From assembly GCA_002751075.1 (NCBI GenBank), contig NAOQ01000073.1, positions 72,343-97,675 of the forward strand: a DNA stretch of 25,333 bases, given 5' to 3'. This document shows, piece after piece, positions 14,901 to 25,333 of this stretch. Under the pieces are notes generated by a model, which did not search any database, was not told the DNA's origin, and saw nothing but the letters and a program-made list of their open reading frames with translations. The position numbers were made by a program, and so were the translations under genes. The DNA comes from Ichthyophonus hoferi. Lineage: Eukaryota > Opisthokonta > Ichthyosporea > Ichthyophonida > Ichthyophonidae. Each line of letters begins with the position of its first letter. Position 1 is the first letter of the stretch.

Positions 14901-15810
14901 TCAACAAAACCCTCAAAACACGTAATATTCCAAATATCTATTTTTCTTGCGAGCACCTTGAAAATAATCAATTCTTTGGTACTGCCACCCCCACAAGCCC
15001 CATTTCAACAGGCGATTGCTCAACCGACAGTGACATTATCATGATTTCAATAACATCACAAATTTCACAGCGGGATCCCAATATTATTCAGCATGTCAGC
15101 TTGCAATGTACGAGTCGTTTCAGTTCTAAGCGCCTGATGAATATATTAATGCTGAATACTGTGACAGCAATACTACAAGTGATCCAAGTTCTTTCAGGCT
15201 TTACGTTTAATAAATCGGGCGTGATATTAATGGGTAGCCTGGGAAAAAAATATATCAATCATGTACATAGTAAACAAAGATGGGCTACTGGCGCAAACGA
15301 ACACACGAGTCTATCGCTATTGCATATGCAATGTTTCCAATTCTACATAATTTTTAACTGTAGAAACAAAGTTCCTCTTGCTATGTCCAAATATAAATGA
15401 GTCCATTATGGATTGCTATGCACAACTGCATTGACTATAGTACAAATGATATTGGATGGGAATGGAATGGACCACCAGGGGAAAAGGCTTTAATATTGAG
15501 AATAGCATTCTTTTAAGAATACAATGCAATCGCAGGTTACGTCCGGTTAACTAATTCTTATACAACATCAATGGGTTTACGCGACCCACTTAAACTACTT
15601 TATTCAGTCAGTTGTGACCCGAGGCTATATTACTTATATACCTGGTTTAGATGGTCTGGATTTGCATGTCTACTGTATATATTATGATAAAGTAATTTAC
15701 AGTATTTTTAAATATCTGGTTAACAGAGACCTATATTGTTAAAGTAATAGTTATCTATTATTTTACATTAGAGATTGAAGTAGTATCTGCTGTATTGAAT
15801 TTTATTTTTG

Positions 15811-15846
15811 GCGTAGTGTGCTTCGATCTGTAGATGAGCACTACGC
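15811..15846. other. Short hairpin
   Basis: GCGTAGTGTGCT and AGCACTACGC pair over ten base pairs with one bulged T, enclosing a loop of about 14 bases. No larger RNA fold, snRNA or tRNA boxes were recognised around it. Confidence 0.3.
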
Positions 15847-17842
15847 AAACATTTTCTGATGATTTGACTGTACCAGACTTGAGGAGTTGGCCTTTCAGTA
15901 AAGAATCGGAATGACAAATTTCTACCACTTGAGATTCAAAAGACATAATCTAAAATTGACAACTAAAAACTGTAAAAGAAAATAGTCATACTAAACAGTC
16001 ACTTTATTATTGTGATGACTTGTGACACGAGTACTTTTACTTGTAAGCTATGATCAATAAATAACAATATTATGATATTGCGCTCGCTTTTAACCAGCCC
16101 GCCCTAAAAAAGACATTGTACTCTAGCAGGTACAATTCCAGATAAATATGTATAAATAGACTAATGGAAATAAGGACTGTACTTTTCACCAAGACTACTG
16201 ACGTATCATTCACAATAAGTCGATTATAATACATAGCAGAGAAAAGATTTTATTATTGTTTAATATAACACTCAGTAACCAAAGAGAATATTTCAACCTA
16301 TAAAAACTATTTTATTATTTGTATCGTATTAGACTTCGAGTATCAAATAATTGTGATCGTATCAGACTTTTGGACTTCACATAAACAAATTTTCAAGGAA
16401 ATTAATGAACACGTATGCTCTTATAATACGAACAATGTACAATGTATACAATGTACTCTGATAATGTAATTAACGATATTTTAAAATACTAACATTTTTA
16501 TTAATGTTTTTTTCTGCTATTGATAGTTAAAATATTCATGGTTTGCTAGGGAACTTAACTACAGATTGCATTACAGTCGACCAGGGTTCTGATCTTGGAT
16601 TTTTTTTTTCTTCTCAATATTATTTTATTCTGGGGATTGTCCCAGGGAATCATTTTAATTCGCTTACTTTGATGCCAGGCCTTGCTCATATTGACATAAA
16701 TACCCAGTTTTCTTTACCTAGTAAATCACACATATTTTATAGGAAAACTCTTTACAGTGTGGGACAAAATTGTAACTTGCTAAAACAGTTGGTTAACTAC
16801 CTTTTCCAACTATTTTAACTTACAAAAGGAAAAAATTGCATAAATATACTCGCATTAAATTTATAATCATCGCCTTGTCATTGGATCACAATAGGCAAAT
16901 GCCCATCTATGAAGTCGAACAAAGACACTATTTAATACCTACCTTCCACTTTTTTTATTTTTATTTTTATTTTCATGTTTATTATTATTTTTTATTTTAT
17001 TATATTTTATTATTTTCAATTCTATTTAAAATAAACAAATCATATTATAATGGTTTCAATACTCACAAGGCAGTCAATGAGGTAATGGCCGTCTAGACAA
17101 CTTGCTACAACAGCAGAAAGTAGGATTGGATTGATTCGTTGAAATGGCTCAGTTAATGAAGTCATGGGTGAAGGCAAAACCGTAAGATAAAATCAAATAA
17201 ACCATATTAAATCTCTACAAGACCTGAATAATGCCCTATATGTGGTATTTTCTAGAATTTTTAAATGTACACAAGATTGATAAAAGGTTTCCAAGTGCAT
17301 ATAAAATAATATATGCGGAGATCAGAAATATAAACGACATGAGCCTTTTTAACAGCTTGGTGGGAAAAGGCTAGGGGCGCAACAGCTTTTATGATTTAAA
17401 ATTAATGACCAATGAATATGCGTAGATTATAATAATCCGAAATCTAAATTCATGTTTACCAATTAAAAAGTAGCAGCTATTTTCAAAATTATTACCAAAC
17501 CGGTTCTAACGGTCAACTGAACCATTGTCTAGCATGCAAACATACATACAGATATTAGCCATTTATTGCATGATTGATGATTGATCCTGTTTCTGTGTGA
17601 CATTCTTTTACTATTAGAGGTTCTTGCTACTGTTCAACGAATGCTTGTGGTTAGAATACTAGAATAGTTTAAAAACAGAAGAATTGTATTCATTTTTTTT
17701 TTTTTGCCAAACATAAGCATAAACGTTTAAGTCCTAAGATATTGGGCTGCACGCCCCGGTCGGTAGATTAGACTTACAGAACAAACATACCTACTTCAGG
17801 TAAGTGTCAACAACAATGCCTTTTGATGGACAAAGTACATTA

Positions 17843-17861
17843 ATATATATATATATATATA
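17843..17861. repeat. AT dinucleotide microsatellite
   Basis: Uninterrupted (AT)n of about 19 bases in non-coding DNA. Confidence 0.9.
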
Positions 17862-18617
17862 AGAACAGTAATATACATAAGCACATAAGTACATAAGCCT
17901 AAGTGAACATAGTCAAAAACCAAAACAAAAGCATGTACGCACAGCTGTACATATATTCATACACATTATTATTCATATATTAATATACTTTCTTACAATA
18001 TTGCCATTTACAATACAAAAATACATGTCAGTCATTGATGGCTACATTATGCCACATTCCTACTTTTAATTCTATTCAAGAAGCGATAATTAATATATAC
18101 TTATCTTGTCTCCAGTTAAGTAAAAAAATATTTTTCTTTCTTTTCACAGCCATCTCATCTCACTCCCTCATTTTTTAAAAAAAATAAAGTTAGTATTAGC
18201 TATGATAGAAGAAATTTTTTTTAAATGAATTCATTATAGTAGTAAAGCGAAGGTCAGGTATTTCCATTCTCCTTTTAGACCTTTATAACCCGTTCTGAAC
18301 CTCTTTGATTTTGCGTTAGACTTTTAGTATATACAGAAGTGGTCTTAATTATTATAATATAATTTGCACATACTGGTGATGCCATATCAGAGCATAGGGC
18401 GGTCAGAGTGGCATATGAATTGTGTCGTTGTCAAGTAGTGATACATTTGTTTCATTCCTTACTATATAGGACACCATACCACAGACAACTACAGTGTAGG
18501 ATGAAAACTAGGCTAGATACAATTTCTATTATGCCGTTCATGTTAACCCATAAAGGCCCTCTATAGTTGAAGCTATGTAGAGTAAATAAACACTAATTAT
18601 CCTGCAGTTCCAGAGAG

Positions 18618-21600
18618 ATGGAAGACTTAAACATGGACTTTGTGTACTCAGTTCCCGATCTTTGTGACAACAAGGAAAACTACACCTTGGTTAGTTCTCT
18701 AGATAACCCAACCCTTGTATCCTCCTGCTGTTTTACTCCACTCCCTTTTCTCCCCTGCATTGCTCTTTTTACTTTATCCGGTCAACCCCACTCTAGTCTT
18801 TTACCTCCTTTAGTGCACATTGACTGTGAGGCCATACCTTGGGCCAATCTGTTATTGATTAGACCTTTTCATGCTAGCGGTGGCTTGGTTATGTAATGAT
18901 TGCATTTTATTGCATTCATAGCTTTCTTCCTTCTGGACTCCTTTCCCTTTCCTACATATAAACCACACCTGTTGCTTAGCAACTGTCTTGGGGGTAATAA
19001 ATTTTCTACTTATCCTCTCTTTATCCTAACCTCTCCACCCTATATCAATCTACTACACCCTTGTGCATTTCTATTGGTATATTTATCTCCATGGCAACTA
19101 CTTACCCATATCTAGAAATATTAGTCTGTATTCCCATACAAGATGTTACAGTTTCCTGTTTTCTTTGTTATTATCATCATCACAACCTTGTCTACCTTTT
19201 CCTAGTGAATATTTCCTCTTTCATTTTCGAGCATTTTCTACACTATCATCTCCCATAAACATTATACTTAACCGTGTGTGTACATATGAATCTATATCTA
19301 CATCATTCTATTCATCTCCATTTGACCAGTATACCGATTATTTCTTACAAACCCACAGGCAACACGAACCCCAACCAAGAAAACAGCCACACCAACGCAA
19401 TTGCAGGAAATCCCTGTTTCTACAGATACAGGCCGGCTAAGTGTATCTGCACTGGGGCCCTTAGCAACCAACACACCAATCAAATCACCAATCAAATTAT
19501 CCTCTTCCAATAACTCTAACCTAGCCGTCACATCTGGTCCTTTTCCTGTGCTTTCATTGGGGCAGGAGGCACCATCACCATTATCACCTTCATCCCAGAC
19601 AGGCTGTCTAGGGTGTGCGTCTAAGGAAACCCAGTATGATGAGCTTCTAGCAGCCAAGATGCAATTGGAGAATGATCTCCGCAACGTCATTAACACACGT
19701 GACCTCACGACCAACGAGTTAGTTAAACTGACCGCCCAATTAGAGGAGCTCAAATCAGCCCTAGTGCTACAACAGACAGCAACTAATATCGCTGTAGAGG
19801 AGAACCAACAACAGCAACAACAACAACACGGGTTTATAGACAACAGTAATGAAGCACACACAGACCTTACAGAGCGCATTTTAACACTTCAACACGAGAA
19901 GGACCAACTGGAAAATCAGTTACACGGTTTACAGCAAAGCGCTGAGAATCTTACAGTGGAGGCGAACAATGCAGCCATACAAAGGAGGGCCATGGAGGAA
20001 GAAATAATAAGCCTCAGAGTGCGAGATCAAGAGAGGAATGGACACATGGCCAAACTAATGGAGAAACAGCAAGAAGTGGATGCTAGGCTGGCCCAGGCGG
20101 GCCACAAGCAAGACTTACTCACACAAGAGAACGTAAACACATCCCCCCCTGGCCATAGATAATATACAATATAGAGAGGAAGGCAGAAAGGCAGGGCAGG
20201 AGAGGAGGGGTTAAAGTGCAGGAATGAAACAGGGGTCATGACTATATATATATATATATGACACATGCAGGACCAGCAGGGGTTGATATGCTAATTGTAA
20301 TACAGGAGGATATTGCCTCAGACTGAAAGTAGAAAACAAAAAAAAACAAAACAAAAAACAAAGAATGATCCAAGGGAGGGAGAGATTCCATAAAGACTTT
20401 AGATGTCAATGTTTTAATGCATAATCAAGTTGACATTTATTTGTTTGCTTCTAAATATATCTGTCTGCCCTACTATGGGTATATACCATCAGGCCAGCAT
20501 ATCTCTCTCCGATTACTCCATGTATATACCTATAACATGTGAAAACCCATCATTGTTATTAATTCACATACATACATACATACACATATAATTAAATCAA
20601 CTTACACCCAATCCTGCCATCTCCTTTATTGATTTATCCTTTTTTATTTCTGCACATAGCCACAAGCATACTCAACTGTATTTAGACGCATACATATTCT
20701 GACATATGCGGGTCTGCATAAACGTACAACTACAACACAAAGACTATCAATACATTTATATTCTCACCTAGAATTCCTTTATACATACACGTACACCCAA
20801 AACTGCCTATAGGACCGTTTGGAGAAGCAGTTACAGGAGCTATTGGAGACCAACAGTGCTCTGCAGGCCCAGGCCAAAGCAAGCCCACCTCCCACAGATG
20901 TAGGCTATCTTTCTATTAGTATTCTCATTCTGCTGCTCTTCTCTCTGCTCTCTCATGGCTATAATTTTATAGGTGTGAAAGTTTGAATTATGATATAAAT
21001 AAGTATCTTATTTGAGGGTATTGCGATGATTGGATTATATAAGATACTGTTTATTTGATTTTCACCGATTCCGTATTCGTTTTGAAATTTTATAGAATAT
21101 CTCATATTGTATTAATTTATTATACCTTTTATATTGTTTTTTTTTCTTCTTTTTTTCCCTTGAACACTTTACCATTGGACAAAAGACTTCATTAGGTTGT
21201 GACCATATTACGCCTGACTGGGGGGTTGGACGGGTGTACGTACAGGAGGGTATGGGCGCAGACAGCGAGACGGGTCGGGTCATGATCAAGGTGTTAATGA
21301 CCAATACTTCAGCCTTGGAGCAAGAGGTAGAGGCCCTCAAATCAAGTAGGTTACAGGCTATATCATGACATCATACTACTATCGTTATATTGTTATCCTT
21401 GCTTTCCTTTTCTATCTCTTTCTCTCATCTCTCTATCCATATTTCTGTTGCTTCCCTTGCCTAACTGTCCTCTTTATAGCTCTGTCCTCTCCCATGGCGC
21501 ATTATTATATTATATACAATTATGATGGTATTTAACATATATCTTTATATACTCAAACTATGCCAACGTCATTATAAATGCTATACGCCGATTCATGACC

Positions 21601-24600
21601 ACCATACATATGCCTACGCCCTGGGCACTCCATGCAAACCATCTTCCTCTCCCTGTCCTGCCCGTTGGCATTGGACTATCTCCTGCCTAGCCATGTCTTT
21701 CTCTTGCTTGCTTTTTTTGTAATCTATTCCTGTAATTTACTGGATGTATGATTGATTAACGAATAAGCTTAATGATGATTAGTATAATTAATATAGCATG
21801 GCCATTGGATAGATTGGTAACCAACCACCTCTTTATTCTCCTCTATTATCTACAGGTCTGGCCGAGGCCCAGGGGAACGTAGGCCAACGTGAAGCCCGGA
21901 TTAGAGAGATAGAAACCCAGCTGGCAGCCCATGAAAGGACAGCTGGCGAAATGCAAGGAAGTTTGATGAGGGCGTCAGAGGAATTGAAGGCCGCACAGGT
22001 AAGGGAAGGGGGTTAGACTACCTACAGAGAGAGGCCATGTGCCTGATTATGATTGACTTGTCTAGCCTAGCCTGTCCCTTTCCCTCTTCAGCCCCACTTA
22101 ATATTTCTTATCCCTTCTTGCACAGGAGGTGGCCAATACCCTGCGTCATGAGATAGAGCTTACCCACCAGAGAGAGGAGGAGGCCCAGGCTGGGTGCCAA
22201 TCACAGGCGAGAGAATTAGAGACGGTGATGGGCAGGATGAACAGGTTGCAGGAAGAGAATGAACAACTGAACCGTACTCTGCTGATCCATGTGAAGTATG
22301 TGTTGTACAGCCCAAGGCCATATTGTCTTTCTCTGTTATAGATGGAGGCTGGAGACTACCTATACATACACGTCTTTATCTTTATTTCGCGTTGTTCACC
22401 TCTATATAGCATCCCTTCTTTTATTCTCTCCTCCTGGTGTTTTAATGCTTTACTCTGTCTAGGTGGTGGCTTATTTAGTGTTGCAAATAAAAGCCGAACT
22501 AGGCTGTACTTTAGGACCTCGACATCAGCCAGTCCCCTGGATTGGATAGACGAGGCTTATGCTGTGCTCACTACACTTTCCTTCTCTCTCCCTCCCTCTC
22601 CCTCTATTCCTCCTTCCATCTTTACAGTCAACACGAAAAGGAGCTCAAAGATATAGACCAGAAGTACCAACATGATGCCTATCAGGCCCGCTATCGCGAT
22701 CAACTAACACGAAACAATGCCCTTGAAGATCGCATGGCTGTCATACAGGCCTCATTGAATGCACTTAATACCGTTGACTTTGCACAGGTAGGGCGGGCGC
22801 GGGGGTGGGACCCTGTTGCTGATTAGGTCTTAGTTATACACCTCATAAGCACATACATGCAGTATCATGACGGGGGTAGGGCATCCATTGAGGCAAAGAC
22901 TGTTTGTGGCTCTAATGACACTGGTTTCTTGGTCTATACAGGATGAACTCAGCAATGCTACAGCCTCTTGCCTAGCCAAATTGCAAATATTTATAGAGCA
23001 ATCCCGTCGCACACAGGTACCAGGCTGCCGTCTCTCCCTCTCCTTCTCTCTCTCCTTCTCCCTTGTACGTGGTGCAATTAGCCTCATCTAACCCTAACTC
23101 TAAACACTATTTTCATTCTTTCAGCAAGGTCTAAGTGACCAATTAGCAGCCAGTCAAGGCGAGACTGCATCTCTACGACAAACAAATGACCTGATAAGGA
23201 GCCAATTAGATGAAATGACCCAGAACATTGCAAACCTGAATGACGAACGCACCTTATTGAGTGAGTTCCCTTTTCTCCCTCTCCTCCCTCTGTACCTTCT
23301 ATATGAGGGGTGTGGTCTCTCAGGGCTCTTTATAAGGGGTCAGTCCTTGTCCGTATAAGGCAATTTTTATAAGTTATGTATATGTACCCATAACGTCACA
23401 ACTTAGTACCAATCACCTATATAGTCTATAGTCCACTGCTATTGGCAATCTTACAGTCAGTAGTCTATTACTACGACCAATCATATCGTCAATAGTTCAC
23501 TACTACTACCAATCATATAGCCAATAGTCCATTACTACTATAATATAATGTAATCTAATATAATTCTATATTATATGCTTTCTATTATGCTTTCTCAGAC
23601 CATTCTAAACATTTACTGCCGATGTTTTTGTACTTTAATCTATAATATTCACTCTACGACCAATCATATACTCAATAGCATATTGGGCCCAGTGAGAGGA
23701 TGAAATGGCCTAACTGTTTATTTGCAGATGGCGAGATCCAATCACGTGACCAGCAATTGGCAGAACTTTTACAACAGGTGGCAGAGTGGGAGCAGTTGAT
23801 TGGTGTAGCCCAGGAAAGGTGGGTCGGAATATGCAATAGATGTGTAGCTGTATGGAAGAATAGGGTAAAGACAGGTTGGTTGTGGACGCTAGGGATAGGT
23901 TACAGGTCACTCAGCACTAGCCGTATACACCTGTAGACATACTATTTTTACTGCAATCTTATTGTTAATTAGGTATTAGCCTTTTGATTGGGGCATCTTG
24001 ACACCCAGTTGAACAAGGGCACAGTGGAAATGACCTTGGAGTGTTAATGACCACTAATGAGACCCTCATCATACTCTCCCCTATCATCAACCTTTCTTCT
24101 TCCCATTTGCTAAGCCCAGTTGGCACGATATTTCATGATTGATCACTGCATGATAATCGTGGCTGTGCATCAATGATATTACACCATTCTTTCTCTAAAG
24201 ATATTGAACACTAGTGATTGGCCCTTGCATCATAACCATATATGTCGAACAGTTTTTTATTGGATTAGTAGTTGGTGGTTAGTGCGAATGCAGTGCTCCA
24301 TTGCACATACTGACTTTTAATCCTTGTCTACACCTACACATATGCACATAAACATATACACATACACTTATCCACTACAATAACCCGATGGCTTTCACAG
24401 AGATAGGGACATGCAGGCGGCCAAGGTATGTAAGAGACTGGGGCGTATCCTTCTACCTCTATCTCTGACTGGACTGCTCCTATGTCCTATGCACCCTCTT
24501 TTGTCTTCTATCCTGTTCCTTCTTCCTCTGTACCTCTATTTCCATGGAGTCCTTTTCCCTCTGTGCACATGTGGTTTGGCACCCCTACTCGTGGCCCTCT

Positions 24601-25230
24601 CCCCTTCTCTTTCCTAGTACATGTACAGCCTTTATGTAGCTCTATGTATGCTTGAGGGGCAGGGATGGCTATACACTGGCTATTCTTTCATAGGAGAACA
24701 TGTACATGCTCCTTGCCGTGACGCTATATTACTATATTAAGAAGTCTGGATGCTGTCCTGGCACACACAGCCTTATCTATCTAATCTGAATAATAGAAAA
24801 TTGATTGGTCATTTATTATAGCTAGACTAGGACAGTATTTCAAATTAGCCACTGGTATTGGGATATCCTTGGGATGCTTATACTTCATGATGGTCTACCA
24901 ATTATATTACAGTATGAGAGTCCAGGCCATGCAATCTTCTTCTGTACCGGCCTATCAGGGGTAACCCAAACGTCACAATAACGATGTCTTGGCATGTCCA
25001 TGTAGGCCAGATAGGGATAGGACCATTATCATGCAAGTAGTGTGCTATAACATCCGCTACTCCTACCTACGTGCTGACAATTATAGCAACTCACCAATCA
25101 TAATCATCATAGGATGCCATAAAGAATGAACTGGATAGCGTTACGGTTAGGCTTCAAAGCACTAAGGATGAGCTAGCGTCAGTACAAGAAGACTCCAGTC
25201 AGGCCAAGGCAAAGGTCCAATCACACGAAG
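18618..25230 (+). CDS. Long coiled-coil protein with N-terminal KEN box and CDK sites, 3' end off window
   Basis: Exons: 18618-18689, 19359-20132, 20813-20899, 21246-21345, 21856-21998, 22126-22295, 22628-22787, 22942-23016, 23125-23260, 23728-23818, 24401-24425, 25113-25230. They total 1951 bases (650 residues so far), with GT-AG introns of 108-687 bases and consistent phases. An in-frame TAA lies 24 bases before the ATG. Residues 1-110 are disordered, Ser/Thr/Pro-rich: KEN box at 19-21, full CDK sites at T28 (TPTK), T63 (TPIK) and S67 (SPIK), then C107-LG-C110. From about 113 onward heptad-like coil predominates, with Q174-Q180 as a short polyQ and a break near 300-325 (SPPPTD, then Gly/Asp-rich exon 4). 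Junctions read through smoothly, e.g. QEN|DRLEKQL and AAK|DAIKNEL. The weakest splice site is the exon 4 acceptor, which lacks a close pyrimidine tract. The family is not recognised. A centrosome, spindle or ciliary role is inference from the KEN/CDK sites and intronic X-boxes; golgin- or myosin-like rods are alternatives. Introns over 300 bases hold simple repeats and T/C-rich tracts only. Confidence 0.85.
18971..18983 (+). promoter_or_regulatory. X-box (RFX) palindrome in intron 1 of the coiled-coil gene
   Basis: GTTGCTTAGCAAC is a perfect inverted repeat matching RYYNYY and RRNRAC half-sites with a one-base spacer. RFX factors bind such sites and are known to drive ciliary and centrosomal genes. 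It lies about 350 bases after the ATG, inside intron 1. Confidence 0.4.
19085..19098 (+). promoter_or_regulatory. Second X-box (RFX) in intron 1 of the coiled-coil gene
   Basis: ATCTCCATGGCAAC matches the full RYYNYY-AT-RRNRAC X-box consensus at every position, 101 bases after the first X-box ends. Two full matches this close together in one intron strengthen the case for an intronic enhancer or downstream promoter. Confidence 0.4.
20243..20259. repeat. TA dinucleotide microsatellite
   Basis: Short (TA)n run in intron 2 of the coiled-coil gene, between exons at 20132 and 20813. Confidence 0.85.
20567..20582. repeat. CATA tetranucleotide repeat
   Basis: About four copies of CATA in intron 2 of the coiled-coil gene. 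The surrounding intron is rich in related CATA/TATA words. Confidence 0.8.
23409..23665 (+). repeat. Iterated CCAATC-bearing repeat in intron 9 of the coiled-coil gene
   Basis: Imperfect units of 32-36 bases, each with (C/G)CAATC followed by an (A/T)ATAGTcCA-like stretch and TACTACTA, begin at about 23409, 23445, 23477 and 23509. A further related unit lies at 23660. The four leading copies are tandem; the fifth is separated by about 120 bases of AT-rich sequence. The repeated ACCAATCA word resembles an NF-Y site. Confidence 0.7.
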
Positions 25231-25262
25231 GTAGGCATAGAGATAGAGGTGGAGGGATGACT

Positions 25263-25282
25263 GTATGTATGTATGTATGTAT
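25263..25282. repeat. GTAT tetranucleotide microsatellite
   Basis: Five uninterrupted copies of GTAT in the intron following exon 12 of the coiled-coil gene. Confidence 0.9.
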
Positions 25283-25308
25283 GCATTTATTATATTACAT
25301 ATAATAGA

Positions 25309-25333
25309 ATATAATAATAATAATAATAATAAT
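25309..25333. repeat. AAT trinucleotide microsatellite at the window edge
   Basis: Uninterrupted (AAT)n reaching the last base of the window, so its full length is unknown. Confidence 0.9.

Larger units (their letters stand above)
14901..18617. other. Gene-poor AT-rich interval, right part
   Basis: No gene recognised. Contents seen: open frames at 15041-15400 and 16543-16818 without any known motif, a short hairpin at 15811-15846, repeated ACAATGTA words near 16431-16455, a T/A-rich tract around 16950-17035, a T run near 17692-17705 and an AT dinucleotide repeat at 17843-17861. The last part should hold the promoter of the coiled-coil gene, but no TATA box was identified. Confidence 0.6.

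Noticed and set aside
15041-15400. 119-codon open frame on the plus strand
   Set aside because: No recognisable motif, no splice or promoter support, and composition like the AT-rich background.
19298-19879. 193-codon open frame on the minus strand
   Set aside because: It is the antisense shadow of exon 2 of the coiled-coil gene, Cys/Ser-rich through the polyQ codons.
21196-21245. Longer exon 4 of the coiled-coil gene from the acceptor at 21195
   Set aside because: The phase does not agree with exon 3, and the added residues do not look like coil; the acceptor at 21245 fits.
24694-24770. Extra exon of the coiled-coil gene after acceptor ttctttcatag
   Set aside because: In phase but the translation is Tyr- and Cys-rich rather than coiled coil, no good donor follows, and exon 11 joins exon 12 cleanly without it.

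Overview
The window looks like animal nuclear DNA from an AT-rich, intron-rich genome. All inferred introns are GT-AG, mostly 100-700 bases. The genes include an animal haem peroxidase and a metazoan-like ornithine aminotransferase. The moderate intron sizes and TATA/CCAAT promoter elements would fit an early-branching animal such as a sponge, but I cannot name the species, and the lineage is inference.

Layout. (1) 1-1414, minus strand: the 5' end of a haem peroxidase gene that leaves the window on the left. (2) 1415-3215: non-coding, with a possible small inverted-repeat element at 2435-3033. (3) 3216-7680, minus strand: a complete 12-coding-exon ornithine aminotransferase gene. Its residues align with the human enzyme at a constant offset of 23 from the first active-site tyrosine to the last substrate-binding arginine. 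A TATA box and inverted CCAAT box lie upstream. A candidate extra 5' exon could add a mitochondrial targeting sequence. (4) About 7.8-18.6 kb: roughly 11 kb of AT-rich DNA with no recognisable gene. It holds a 44-base tandem duplication, unidentified short open stretches and simple repeats. (5) 18618 to the right edge, plus strand: the first 12 coding exons (about 650 residues) of a long coiled-coil protein. It has a KEN box, three full CDK consensus sites near its N terminus and two RFX-type X-boxes in its first intron. The gene continues off the right edge.

The genes do not form an obvious pathway. The peroxidase and aminotransferase are tandem on the minus strand. The coiled-coil gene is divergent from them and separated by the long gene-poor interval. 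No confident tRNA, rRNA, CRISPR array or intact mobile element was seen.
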